Shown here: piece after piece, positions 33,601 to 45,699 of the stretch
Layout: each line of letters begins with the position of its first letter
How positions within the stretch are numbered: the stretch's first letter is position 1
Assembly (NCBI GenBank): GCA_019055375.1
Contig: JAHQIW010004666.1
Span: forward strand, 231,650 to 295,649
Source: Parelaphostrongylus tenuis
Taxonomy: Eukaryota; Nematoda; Chromadorea; Rhabditida; Metastrongylidae
Direction: 5' to 3'
Length of the DNA stretch: 64,000 nt
Notes under the pieces: model-generated
Seen by the model: the letters and a program-made list of their open reading frames with translations, nothing else
Databases searched by the model: none
Told to the model about the DNA's origin: nothing
Made by a program: the position numbers and the translations under genes

Positions 33601-36600
33601 CGGTTCACTAACAGGTTTTTTCGTCGGTGTAGGTTCACTTGGTTTTTTGGTTGTCTGTGGTGTCTTGAATGATTGCTTAGGATCTTTAGGAGTAGGCTTG
33701 CTAATTTCCTCGGCAGGAAGCTCTTCTTCAGTAGGCTCCGGTTTCTTCTTTCTAAGTGGTATAGTTGCTTGCGTTTCCGGTTCATCGTCCGGTAGTTTCA
33801 CCTTGGGGACATTCTTTTTATCCGGTTCACTAACAGGTTTTTTCGTCGGTGTAGGTTCACTTGGTTTTTTGGTTGTCTGTGGTGTCTTGAATGATTGCTT
33901 AGGATCTTTAGGAGTAGGCTTGCTAATTTCCTCGGCAGGAAGCTCTTCTTCAGTAGGCTCCGGTTTCTTCTTTCTAAGTGGTATAGTTGCTTGCGTTTCC
34001 GGTTCATCGTCCGGCAGTTTCACCTTGGGAACATTCTTTTTATCCGGTTCACTAACAGGTTTTTTCGTCGGTGTAGGTTCACTTGGTTTTTTGGTTGTCT
34101 GTGGTGTCTTGAATGATTGCTTAGGATCTTTAGGAGTAGGCTTGCTAATTTCCTCGGCAGGAAGCTCTTCTTCAGTAGGCTCCGGTTTCTTCTTTCTAAG
34201 TGGTATAGTTGCTTGCGTTTCCGGTTCAACGTCCGGCAGTTTCACCTTGGGAACATTCTTTTTATCCGGTTCACTAACAGGTTTTTTCGTCGGTGTAGGT
34301 TCACTTGGTTTTTTGGTTGTCTGTGGTGTCTTGAATGATTGCTTAGGATCTTTAGGAGTAGGCTTGCTAATTTCCTCGGCAGGAAGCTCTTCTTCAGTAG
34401 GCTCCGGTTTCTTCTTTCTAAGTGGTATAGTTGCTTGCGTTTCCGGTTCAACGTCCGGCAGTTTCACCTTGGGAACATTCTTTTTATCCGGTTCACTAAC
34501 AGGTTTTTTCGTCGGTGTAGGTTCACTTGGTTTTTTGGTTGTCTGTGGTGTCTTGAATGATTGCTTAGGATCTTTAGGAGTAGGCTTGCTAATTTCCTCG
34601 GCAGGAAGCTCTTCTTCAGTAGGCTCCGGTTTCTTCTTTCTAAGTGGTATAGTTGCTTGCGTTTCCGGTTCATCGTCCGGTAGTTTCACCTTGGGGACAT
34701 TCTTTTTATCCGGTTCACTAACAGGTTTTTTCGTCGGTGTAGGTTCACTTGGGTTTTTGGTTGGCTGTGGTGTCTTGAACGATTGCTTAGGATCTTTAGG
34801 AGTAGGCTTGCTAATTTCCTCGGCAGGAAGCTCTACTTCATTAGGCTCCGGTTTCTTCTTTCTAAGTGGTATTGTTGTTTGCGTTTCCGGTTCATCGTCC
34901 GATATTTCGACCTTGGACACATTCTTTTTATCCGGTTCACTAGCAGGCTTTTTCGTCGATGTAGGTTCATTTCTTGCGCGTGGTTGGCTGCGGTTTCTTC
35001 AGTGCTTGGTTAGGATCTTTAGGAGCAGGCTTGTTGATCTCCTTGGCAGAATGTTCCTTTTCAAGAGGCGGTTTCTTTTTTGTGAGTGGTATGGTTGCTT
35101 GGGTTTCTGGCTCATTGTCCGGCAGTTTCACCTTAGGAACATTCTTTTTATCCGATTCACAAACAGGTTTTTTATTCGGTGTAGCTGACTCTGGCTTCTT
35201 CTTTCGTTGTGGTATTGTTGCGTGAGTTTCTGGTTCGTCGTCAGGTAATTTCACTTTCGGAACAATCTTCCGATCTGGTTCACCATCAAGTTTTTTAGTT
35301 AGTGTAGCCGACTCTGGCGTCTTCTTTCCTAGTGGTATTGTTGCATGAGTTTCTGGTACATCCTCAGGTAATTTCACTTTTGGGACAATCTTCCGATCCG
35401 GTTCACTAACAGGTTTTTTAGGCGATGTCGCCGACTCTGGGTTCCTCTTCCCTAGTGGTATTGTTGCATAAGTTCGTGGTTCGTCATTACATGATTTCAC
35501 TTTCGAAACATCCCTTTTGTCTGGTGCGCTAGAAGGTTTTCCCTTCGCTGTAGCAGATTCTGGCTCCTTTTTTCTTAGTGGTATGGTTGCATGGGTTTCT
35601 GGTTCGTCGTTCAGTAAATTCGCATTAGGAACAATCTTCTTGCCCGGTTCACTAACAGGTTTTTCTGTTCGTGTAATCTCATTTTGTGTATTTCTTGGCT
35701 GTGGTTTCTTGAATGCTTGCCTTCGATCATTAGAAGTTGGCTGCACTTACTTCGTCGGCGGAGAGTTCTTCTTCTTCGTCTGGCTCTGGCACTTTTTTTT
35801 CTGATAACTTGGTCGCATGTGTTTCTCTTCTGCCATCAGGTAATATCTTCGGAATGTACTTATGATTTGATTTACTATCTGGTTTCTTCGTCGATGCAGG
35901 CGACTCCGGTTTCTTTTTCCAAGTGGTATTGTAGCATGTGCTTCTAGTTCGTCAAATAGTATTTTCGCTTTCGGAACGTCTTTCTTTTCTGGTTCATTGA
36001 CAGGTTTCTTTGTCGCTGTCGGAATTACTGGAGTCGTACCATTATCCTTTCGTGAGTGCTCTTTGGGATCTAAAATATTATTATAATTAACGTGAATTTT
36101 AGTTATAGATTTATCACTAAATTTCTTATATATCGCGACTGATGGCTTTTCAAAACCAGGATAACTACTTAATACGACTTACTAGTTAAATTTCAGTGAC
36201 AAACTTCACCTCTCAGAGGTTTTTGTGGCTCTGATGTGTTCAGTGGCGTCTTTGCGGTGGTGGGTGGTGAACTCGCATCCGTGGGCTTCTTAATATCCTT
36301 AACAGCCTATGAAAAAGAATTCACACAAACAGTATCACTAGGTGGCTGCTTAGCACATCCTACGCTGCAAAAAAACACCGTGCTCTTTGATAAACGGTCT
36401 TGTTACGTATGTGTTCATACCGACTTTTGAACCTCAGGTAATACTCCAGTAACTAAAGCGCTTGAAAAGGTTCTTTGGGTACTTGTAAAGAATTTTGTCT
36501 GTTTAGCTTGAAAGCTGTTATAAAGTGCATTGCAATTAATCTATAACCAACCGTACCAACCTCGTTTAGGCTTTAAACATTCTTTTTGAAATCATTTTGC

Positions 36601-39600
36601 AATGCAATTTTTTCTCAAAAAGTTTCGTTTAAGTCTACTTCACATTCAATTTTTTAGTTTGAGAAAGCATCAAAGATTTTAGTACAATAAAAATTTTTAG
36701 TACTCATAACACATGCAAGGTATATCACCTTTTCAATGGGCTGTTTTCTGAAAACTTCGATGAAAGTAGATAATATATATATAGTCTCCGAAAGTACTTT
36801 CAGTCCTTTTCGAAGTTGTTACTCTACATTTCGTTGTGGCTTGCAGACCGTTTTGGCGGCATCTCCATCATCAGAGCCACTCGCCCTCAGTTATGGAGAT
36901 AGAGCGATGAAGAACAGTACGTCCTGGGAAGATAAATCATGGCCACCAGCATACCCATAGTCGATGCTTTTCTACTGATACGAACAATAAATATTACGTT
37001 TACGGTCAACCGTTTTTTGAAAACGTCCGTAAGCCACAACGATGCTTCACGTTACAACATCAAATTAGGCTGAGAGATTCGTAAAGACAAGCTATGCAGT
37101 TTTAAGAAAATTGGTGCATTTGGGACTATCGTGTTTATGAACGACGTTTTACTGATTTGAACGTTTCGGGGTTCGAAGTGCTTATACTGTCGGCACCTAT
37201 TTCGACAGAAAAAGGACCATAAATGAAGTGCTTCGCTGGCAGCAACTAGTCGATATTTTCTCACCATAGAACAAGAAGTGTGTCTCTTTGGCAAGGAATT
37301 TTTAAACTGCAGTGGTTCATGTCCAGATCAGCAGAACTTTGTGATGTGACGGAGACGAGATTATTCATAGGTGAAACACATCGCTTACTGTCGGGCTTAG
37401 ATCGTCGGAAATGTGTTGAGGTGAATGTATTTACTGGTCAATAACTTTCTTGTGATCGCATTTTACATTATACATCTGTGCAGTCGAATTAGTTGACAAA
37501 CGATCAATTGAAATAAACAAGAAATGGTTTTAATTAAAGAACCTCATCGACAACACACTATAGCCTTATCTTTTACCTCCATGATAATGACAATATTAAG
37601 ATCGGAGTATTGCGACCGAATATGAGAACGCCTTTTGTCGGGCTGAGAGAAACTCACGATTCACTTGCACAGGTGCAGTCATGTCTGTTAAACTCAAATC
37701 AATCAAGCTGTGGACATTTGCAACATCAAGCAAGCACAAAAAGATCATTGAAGGGCTATATGACATCTCCATTCCTATAATTCTGCTATTTTGCAACGAT
37801 GCGGTCATTTGTATGGCAAGAAGGGCTCGGCATGGGCGGCGAAATGTTAGACCCCACTCCCAGGCGCAATAAACCGAAAGTGAGGTAACAGTGTACTACT
37901 TTTTTAATATATTCGAAAATGAAGAAAGAAGTAAAAGAGTGTGGTGGTTCCAAATAACATTCTGTGCAAGAAGAACGGACACGCCTGTGAATTCCCATTC
38001 ATGCTCCTTGAGGAACTGTTTTTGGGTACTATTCCGTTATCCTCACCTTGCTTCAGCTCTCTGAGAAACGCGTTTTTTGCTTTTCTAAAGATGCAGAAAT
38101 TATTTGGTAACTTAAATCTCGATAAAACTTCTTAGTGTGCTGTAGCAGTGCACATAAAATTATGTGCCACATGCAATCAAGCTTACACCTTGACGATTTG
38201 GAAGATATACTTGTTTTTAAGGAAAATTCACTTCCTTCTAATTAGGAGGGAAGAAATGAAAAACCGATTTCTTTCGCGGAGAGGACCTTTTTACTGGAAT
38301 GTTATTAATCATTCGAAGGCTGAGACTTGAGGCTATAGCCACATGTCGCCGTTTTTTCAAAACATCCCGTTATGACGTTGTACAGTCCAGATCAAAAATT
38401 GAGTTTCACAGTCGCCTTTCGCCTTCATTTTCATCACTGTGATAGCTTAAATTTATATAATTCTGAGTAAAATGTGCGAAAACTTTGCCGTTCTATGGGC
38501 TTAGACTTATCATTTCCATTTTATATAGCTATATAAACCCGCTAATAAGCCTGAGCCCAAGCTATGCCTAGGAATCCTGAGCCTAAGCATAAGCAGCTCA
38601 AGCATATAAACGAAAAACAGAACATGTGGTCTTGTAGTGGAAATCTTAGACTATCGGAGTTATATGTTTTATCTAAAATTTTTCTGAAGCGAAGAATAAA
38701 CTCTAGATTTAATGACAGGAATCGCATGCCGATTGCGAATTGGCTGCGCGATGAATGCGCGTCGAGTGCGCAGCTTATTATTCTTTTGGCTGCTACATGG
38801 CACTAAACAGCCCTTTTCAAAATAAAACACATCTGAAATTATTAAGATTCAGACTATCGAGTATATTCAGAGACTATAAGAAAAGCTTTATCCAGCAAAA
38901 TGCCTGAAAGTGAAGCACGATATCATTCTCATTGCTACGGCACACTAAAATTTTCCTAAAAACCAAACACACTATTGAAATTCTTGAGATTTGAGATATC
39001 GAATAATTGTTAAAACTAGAAAAAAGCAAAATACGCGTTTTTTCCCAAAAGGCTGAAACAGAATGAGGATAACGGAAGTGATCCTATATTTGTATAATCC
39101 AGCTATGTGCATGTCGGGAATTAAAAGTTACATGGCAAGCTCACAGCTAAGGAACAAAAAACGAACGTAACATGGATGTCACGAAGGTGCCGAAATACAT
39201 GAAAAAAGTAGTCCACAGCTATGTTTTTATCTATTCGACTATACGAAACAGGCAATCAGAACATTTGATAACCAAGATTCGCTATAAACAAAGAAGTGAT
39301 CCTAGTAGTGTTCCATATCATGCAAGCAGGAACAATGACCCAAACCACTAAAGAGATTTTAGATTCGCTCAGGATAGTCTGAAAAGGGAATGCGCACATC
39401 AAAGTTTCGAATAGGTGGGCTGGCTAGATAACGCGTCGTCAGCAGGTCTAATTGCTGATCCAACGAAATATCGGATACACCTTGAAAAAGACGAGAAATA
39501 TATGCATATTTGCCCACTGAGCTCACTGTCGCTCAAAGGTGGAACTTTGAGACAAAATGAGCCTACAAAAAGAGTTCGTTTGTGATCTTCTAGAGCAAAG

Positions 39601-39841
39601 ATAACTCTTCACCACTACTAGAACATTACTTTTTACCTAACAAGTAAAATCTCTCTAATGATTTTAAACTCTTCATGGGTCGCTTAACGTCACGGAGGCA
39701 TAATTACTATTAGTGATTGCCAATATGCATATCACGTGAATATTGATTTATCAAAAAGCACGTACCTTTGGAATATCTTCGATGGATTCCATAGAGACTT
39801 CGTCATCATCATCTTCAAAGGAGACATCTTCAACACTCTGA
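30689..39841 (-). CDS. PEVK-like tandem-repeat protein with several apparent frame breaks
   Basis: Not assigned to a named family. Upstream exons are 39841-39768 (acidic: SVEDVSFEDDDDEVSMESIE), 36306-36210 (AVKDIKKPTDASSP..) and a large exon from 36069 to the TAG at 30689-30691; they join in phase. The large exon encodes units rich in Pro, Lys, Glu and Thr (VKLPDDEPETQATIPLRKKK, ELPAEEISKPTPKDPKQSF), resembling the disordered PEVK spring segments of titin-like muscle proteins. The C-terminus is a non-repeat basic tail (ENIPPKRRWIPPIKSLE, MPPKEKTLAEINKEERIPPG, CVVIQ). Read through the breaks it would be about 1,850 residues. Frame changes occur near 35918, 35748, 34975, 32984, 31400, 31165 and 30920, mostly in A- or G-runs. 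They are either sequencing/assembly errors or real decay. No signal peptide or membrane segment is visible. The muscle link is inference only. Confidence 0.65.
31355..35126 (-). repeat. Tandem array of 17 copies of a 222-bp (74-residue) unit
   Basis: The phrase TTCACCTTGGG (+ strand) recurs at 31355, 31578, 31800, 32022, 32244, 32466, 32688, 32910, 33131, 33353, 33575, 33797, 34019, 34241, 34463, 34685 and 34907. Spacing is 222 except where single bases are gained or lost and in the last copy (220). Internal units are almost identical; the outermost copies are more diverged. Units left of about 32.98 kb encode PQPTKK and most units to the right encode PQTTKK. A DVEPET variant recurs in a few right-hand units. 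These blocks suggest recent expansion or gene conversion. Confidence 0.95.
35127..35740 (-). repeat. Shorter 123-bp (41-residue) related tandem units
   Basis: The same KVKLPDDEPETHATIP motif recurs every 123 bases (about 35127, 35250, 35373, 35496, 35619). Each 41-residue unit equals the 74-residue unit without a 33-residue insert that carries ELPAEEISKPTPKDPKQSF. These units are more diverged than the 222-bp array, so they look like the older form. Confidence 0.85.
36307..39767 (-). other. Intron of the PEVK-like gene
   Basis: This 3.5-kb stretch lies between the acidic exon (GTACGT donor after IPK) and the exon starting AVKDIKK. It contains copies of dispersed repeats near 38.1-38.5 kb and a hammerhead-like motif near 36.86 kb, but no further exon that I could support. 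Confidence 0.45.
36845..36878 (-). other. Hammerhead-like motif variant
   Basis: The - strand reads CTCTGATGATGGAGATGCCG then CCAAAACGGTC. The first box CTGATGA is intact; the second box is CAAAAC rather than GAAAC. Confidence 0.35.
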
Positions 39842-42800
39842 AAAAGTGCATATCTTCGCAACCAAAAAAGTGACACAAGAAGTCATGTCGTCTCAAATTG
39901 AAATGTGAAAGTGACCTAATGTTACCTTCTGATAAATTTACTCTCGTCTGTTTTTCGACTCCTACGAGAAATATTTTCATGTATAAATTAGTCAGCATTG
40001 GCCGCCACTTTCATTGTTATCACGGAGCAACGTGAAACAACTTTGCGATTGTAGCTTTATATGAATGTAATTATCAACCTAGCAAACTTGTGCGCAATCT
40101 TGAAGTTTTTCGACAGTATCTTATCCTACTGGCTATGTTGCAAACAACTACTTTAACAGACTTCAGAAATTCAATTTTGAAAAAGTGCAGTTGAAAACAA
40201 AAACAAAAGGGATTACGAAATTTACGGAAAAATTATTGTTAGAGTACATCAGAAACGAGTAATATCAAATAAAAAATGGTGAGTGTTCATAGGAATGAAA
40301 AAAAACTATCACTTGAAGACGAATTAGATGGCGCTTAAATAGATAAATCAGATTAATGAAAAAATCGATACATAAAACAGTGTCATGACACATATCAGAA
40401 AACTATTCAATATATATAGGAGACATTCTGTGCTTTGCACTTAACTTAGGAGTCCGTCATGAGTTCATATTCACTTAGACGTGAGGAAACGCCGCCGGAA
40501 ATGAATTGATTTTGACCCACCTTCTTAAAGCTCATATGTTTTGCAAATGCGAAGTTGTTTATTATAAATTCTGCGAGCAATTCCACAGATAAGCATTAGA
40601 TTCAAAATGTTATCCTCAGCAATTATTGATTTACAAAAAGCAGGTTTTTTTAGCAGTTTTATTTTGCAGCGAGAGATTCTGTTGCAAGAGGATTCCAGTA
40701 ACAAAGATTGCTAACGAAGAAGATCCCTGGGATGCTTTCCTTTATCGGTTGTTATAAGAGGAGTTCAGAAGTCAACAACGGAAACCATACGGAAAGCGGA
40801 ACGCTGTGGCATCGAGGCAGACTGAAAACTATGAGTGATTTCTCATTCTAAACGCAAACCATTAGCTTGTTTCGTCCTATGCTTACCTTTTAAAACGCCT
40901 AAGTTAGTATACACTGATGACCGCGTCTACCAATTCATCGTTGCTCAATGTTAGACACATTTTCAGACGAACTCACGAAAAGAATAACGTAATTCATAAA
41001 CCTTATACTTGTTCCGATGCTGAAACACATTCTACCTCATCCCTTGAACACCAAATCTGTTCCGATTGTCTGCCTCTACTTAATGCGTCTCCGAACAGCG
41101 CGTACATGAGATGAGGCCTTTAACGTTACCGCCCTCTATGCAAAGGTGTCAAATAGCCCTGCAATGTAAGCCATCTTCGAATCATTCATACAATACGAAA
41201 GTACATTAAGCAAGTATGGCTTCTCTATTCAGCATGGATTTCTTCAAGGAGTGCCTAATTGCTGATTTTTCAGATGGTTCAAGAAATTACTTCAAATATC
41301 ACCTTACTTGATTTTTACTACAACTTTTCTTTCACTGCGCTGATTCCAGTACTTCCAACACCAACTTCGTTTCCTCATGTTCATAGTTTGATTGAAGATT
41401 TGTCTCTACATGAATGTTATAGAAAAATTGCTAAGAGCATCTCTTTACAACTTCATGGACATCCAGACTGAGGCGTTCCGCAGGAATCGATTGCGTAGTA
41501 GTGTTGGGAATCAACCACGGGTCAATCCGTACTATGCACCACTAGCCACTTGCCTACTTGCCCCACGTCTAAGACATTTTCACATAAAAATGCTGACGAC
41601 CCTATACGTGGTCTCAGGCCAGTGCTCAACTGGAGGTATATCGGCGTCTGTCTTAACTTCTGCTTAACGCCAAAAAGAGATGGGTGAATGTTCTGACATG
41701 CTAAAAAGACTGTCAGAACACACAGAGTTTGCCGAAGAAAAATCCAGCGAAAAGTTGAGTCAATCTTTGAACGTTCAAATCAGTTTATCCAAAACCGTTA
41801 TATCACAATCTAGTACTGACAGCTAAGCAAGGAAAACATATGTATCATTACTTCTCTCATCTTCTGATACAGAATAAATAAAGCGCACAAGAAAAGAGCA
41901 GAAAGGGGAATCCATAAACATTGAGCGGTATACAATCATTTCCAGTGGCTGCAGAGAACTGCTTTCATGAGATTCTGAAAGAAAGCACATGCCAGCAAGC
42001 AATGAGCCTGGGGAAAAATTAGGGCCCATCGAACCTGCGCTTCATTCCTTATAAAGTGACCTCAGATCCAAGATGATGCAAAGAGGCCGTTCTAGAGAGA
42101 ACGGTATCAGTGCATAATCCATCACGAGAACTCTACGGCGCAACCTAGTTCATAATAGCTTGAATGATGACTTTCGCATAAAACTGAAGGATTGACTTTT
42201 AACAGTAGACAGCAATTGCTATTTCCTGGTACACTATGTCGTTTTTATAAAGCCTAGAAAAAAATTCATAAGTGAAAGGGGTAGAGCACTCTGTGTTTGC
42301 GTAAGAGAACATAGTTGAAGAAACGGGGCGCCGTGGTCGAGTAAATGTAATGCTCATCGTGGCGCGCGTGGAGGTGAGCTCCACCCCCTCCCCCCAACTC
42401 TCTGGGGCAGTCAACAACACCGTCCTATAGAACGCCACAGCCAGGCTATCCTCGAGGCTGCAAAGAGAATCGCTCAACCAGTGTTCTACGACGTTCAAGA
42501 AGAATACGAAAAACGAATTTCATGCTAGAAGTGCTGGGATCTGCACAATAAAAAAAACACTGTAAAGACGGATCAGTTTAGTAATAAACTAATAAAGTAA
42601 ATAATAAGAGAACACATATGTAGGAAGCCTAATGTCAAACAAACTGCTCCATTTGCACAAATTAGAAGCACGAAAATAACGGAAAAGATTTGTAGTGAAA
42701 GCCATTATTCATGCATAGGAACTGGAAATATCTGCACAACCTATAAGGAAGGAAAACTAGCTTATTACTTGCTCCTTCTTCTAAAAAAACAGGAGAACGT

Positions 42801-43800
42801 GTAGTCGCTTACGAGACCACACTATGCAGATCGATTCTTTTGATTAATCATTTTCCTTTTGTTTACTCTCCATTTTCTGAAAAAAAGGCATGCTTGAAGA
42901 TAATTTGTTGCTCTTTCCACATTTGCTAGTTGCACGAGTTTTCCTCTAAAGCAGTCTCACAACCGAAGATGCATCCGCATATCACTTGTTGACACACTAG
43001 TGCCCTTCCTGGATTGGCCGGTCGCTAAACGTCTATGAGCTCTCTCATCATTGGTTCAGCCACATTACCATATTTAGAGATATCCTCATTGCAACACACC
43101 GTACCTTCGATCCATATTTGTGCCTTTTATGTAGATTGTGTGAAATATTCACACCGAAAGCACCTTTCTTAATGTTCCATCTTGACTAGCTTGTCAACTT
43201 TAATGTAGGATGGAACTCGAAACGCTTACTCTTGTTATAGCTCAGTAATCATCGTAAGTGTGATCAAAATGGTACTGCCCCAACCGCATTTAGATTTGAG
43301 CTTACCAAATCGGCGACTTTTTATTCCTCACAATCAGCGTGATAAGTAGTTTCCCAACGTTGTCTGATTTTCCTCTAAGGCTAGAAATATTTCAGCAGCT
43401 GAACTATATAAATCATGCCTAAGGTCAATGAGATCTATACCCATCGTGAAAAAACTCGAATGTACAGACTATTAACACTATTGTGAAAACGTTCTTATTC
43501 TACCAAAGTAAGTTTGGAGCAATTTACTTGGCGCTCTTTACACAGGAGAGACAATTGTGCCATACAAAGTGCCTGAATACTAACAAACTGAGCATTTTTT
43601 ATAGTCTTAAAACGATTTTTGTCTTCAAATACCTACTAGACGTGTTATTGGCCCCAAACTAAGGTTTGAACAACGTGCTCAAAAGCATTTCTTTCAGAAC
43701 CTACCTTTCGGAATTCTTTTAGAGAGACATTTCACGTATTCTTATTAACACTTTACAAACAATATTGATGTCAGATCAAAATTAATTCAAAAGATCAACT
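39842..43800. other. Region without recognised genes
   Basis: Upstream of the acidic exon of the PEVK-like gene; possibly a continuing intron. Only the inverted repeat copy at 42.4 kb was recognised. A tempting short frame near 39.93-39.97 kb is listed under rejected items. Confidence 0.35.
42390..42510 (-). repeat. Dispersed repeat shared with 3.8 kb
   Basis: Read on the - strand it gives TTGAACGTCGTAGAACACTG, GTTGAGC and GAGGATAGCCTGGCTGTG, matching the + strand at 3.8 kb. Confidence 0.6.
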
Positions 43801-43825
43801 GTTTTTGAATTGTGTTTCTTCAAAA

Positions 43826-44118
43826 ATCATTCTTTTTTGGAATTATATTGAATGTTTTTTTGGGGGTTTCAAAAACAGTCGATCTTTTGAATTATTTTGA
43901 TCTAACAGCAAAAATCTATCGACTGAGAGGTGGTGATGGTACAGTGTCATGGTACACTGTGCCATCACCACATACGCCTCCCTCCTTGCTTCAATGCAGG
44001 GCTGAATGTGGGGCGGGGGTCGCTGATGAGGAGGACGAACCTCCGAAACACCGGTGTATGACCCTGGCGTACCAACCCCTTTTTGAGCTTGAATCATTCT
44101 TTTTTGGAATAATATTGA
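43826..44118. repeat. Segment bounded by 26-base direct repeats, with hairpin
   Basis: ATCATTCTTTTTTGGAATTA at 43826 recurs at 44093 with one mismatch over 26 bases. The segment between contains GATGGTACAGTGT and its near-perfect inverted partner ACACTGTGCCATC separated by CATGGT-like bases at about 43.93-43.97 kb, plus a GC-rich stretch unlike its surroundings. No coding function recognised. Confidence 0.6.
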
Positions 44119-44313
44119 TGTCATTGTTGTCTTTGTCTACAATCAAGAACATACGTAAAACAGGCAATTCATATACAGATGTGACTTCATGCTCATTTCA
44201 TTGACCTGTACTTTTTCAATCAATAATGATCCTAGATTTGACAATGGAATCACCCAAAAACCACTTCACCTTCTTTTTGCTCTTTGACAAAACGTCAGCC
44301 AATGATTGACATC

Positions 44314-44455
44314 AGAAACAACAAAAACAACAACTAAAACAACAGTAACAACAACAACAACAGCAACAACGACAATAGCAATAACAATAACAATAATAAC
44401 AACAGTAACAGACAGGGACAACAACAACAACAACAACAACGATAGCAGCAACGGC
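44314..44455 (+). repeat. Imperfect (CAA)n/(AAC)n microsatellite
   Basis: Runs of AACAACAACAACAACAGC with interspersed ATAACA units. The apparent Val- or Cys-rich reverse frames are products of this repeat. Confidence 0.95.
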
Positions 44456-44743
44456 AAATGATATTGACCTCTCATCAGCTTGACTACGACAGTCTTTAGA
44501 GTCTGCATATACCGCAAATATGTTGCGAAACATCCCGAGCGAGCAACACCATGGTGAATGAACTTTTGTCATCACACACACACAATGGCAGGAACTATTT
44601 AAAAGATATAAAAGAGAAAAGAGCAGCACAGATCACAACTTCAACATTAAGGGACGTAAAATTTACCACTAGAACATCTACAGAGGAGAATTTTTGAGAT
44701 GAAACAATAACAGAAAGGTACGGTTGTTCGTTCTGAGTGCATT

Positions 44744-44928
44744 ATGGTAGAAATGGTTTGCACTGGATTAGTACATGAGGCGGGCAATCAGGGCATGTCA
44801 CACAAGAAAGCCACTGCAAACGCAGCACCGTCGTGTGATAGAGGACCACTTACCACATCTCAGGTCAAAGTGGATAACGTTCCAGAAGACTTCAATTTTT
44901 CAGTGAAGTACGATAAATCGATCAATGT
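44744..44928 (+). CDS. Candidate isolated exon, unknown product
   Basis: An open frame from MVEMVCTGLVHEAG runs to VPEDFNFSVKYDKSIN and then meets a GTACGTC donor in phase 0. The later part, after a CATCTCAG acceptor at 44863, has the more convincing coding composition and could be an internal exon on its own. I do not recognise the protein and found no partner exon, so this may be chance. Confidence 0.3.
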
Positions 44929-45699
44929 ACGTCTCTCATTTGTTAGACATTTCCAAACCAAACTTGCAGCATTCTTACTTCGGCAGTACGTCAGTATCGA
45001 AGCGTAACTATGGATGAATAAATTCTGTCTACTACAAGCGATGCATAGGAAAAGCCATTTACATGTTTAAATTCCCCCGTGACCGGTTCTAGGACTCCCC
45101 GAAGCCATCATAAATACAATTAATCCTAAATTTTTTATTATACTTATCGTCACTTATTTTCGGTGCATCAAAGAAGTAGTTAACTTCCATATCTATTAAT
45201 CACTTATTATATTGACGGACTGAGTAGTAAAAGCACCCATAAATTATTTCTACTATCGAACTAAGGTGCCTAACAAGATCACCTGGTTACTGTCAAAGAC
45301 ATTACCTTCGAAATAAGAATATAGTCAATGTTTAATTATTCAAATATGAGATGATCCCGACCAGCTCTTGTACGTCGTATGTTTATCTACTGACACATAC
45401 ATTGATACCACTCTATATATGCATTTTGATAGAATAAATGATGCTCTGTTTGGTACCTCACCAATTATCGATTCAAAAATTGTAATCGTTTATACTGAAG
45501 ATAGAACGCCTGAGCGATCAACTTGTTTTCAATCGTAGAGTGTTTGAGTTACACCTCGGCGCCCGCGTCGTTTTTGGTGAAGTAAGTGATGTAATTGAAA
45601 GTAATACAAAATATTTCATGAAGTGGGTTTTTACATATGAGTTCAAGCTTATTAATTGTTGATAATGGTGGGATTCAAATAAAACAGTGCTGAGCTTTT

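Noticed and set aside
31428..35188. Very long Gly/Ser/Phe-rich open frames on the + strand over the tandem repeat
   Set aside because: They are the antisense of the PEVK-like repeat. A stop-free 222-bp unit keeps several frames open when repeated. The - strand frame has sensible exons, composition and a non-repeat C-terminus.
31355..35740. Regular repeat spacing reminiscent of a CRISPR array
   Set aside because: Units are 222 or 123 bp, contiguous without unique spacers, coding, and in a eukaryotic gene.
39925..39970. Possible exon GVEKQTRVNLSEG in the PEVK-like gene
   Set aside because: It has acceptor and donor, but its phase does not fit the next exon at 39841, and the alternative frame has a stop.
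44266..44629. Val/Cys-rich reverse-strand open frames suggesting a membrane protein
   Set aside because: They are translations of the CAA/AAC microsatellite.
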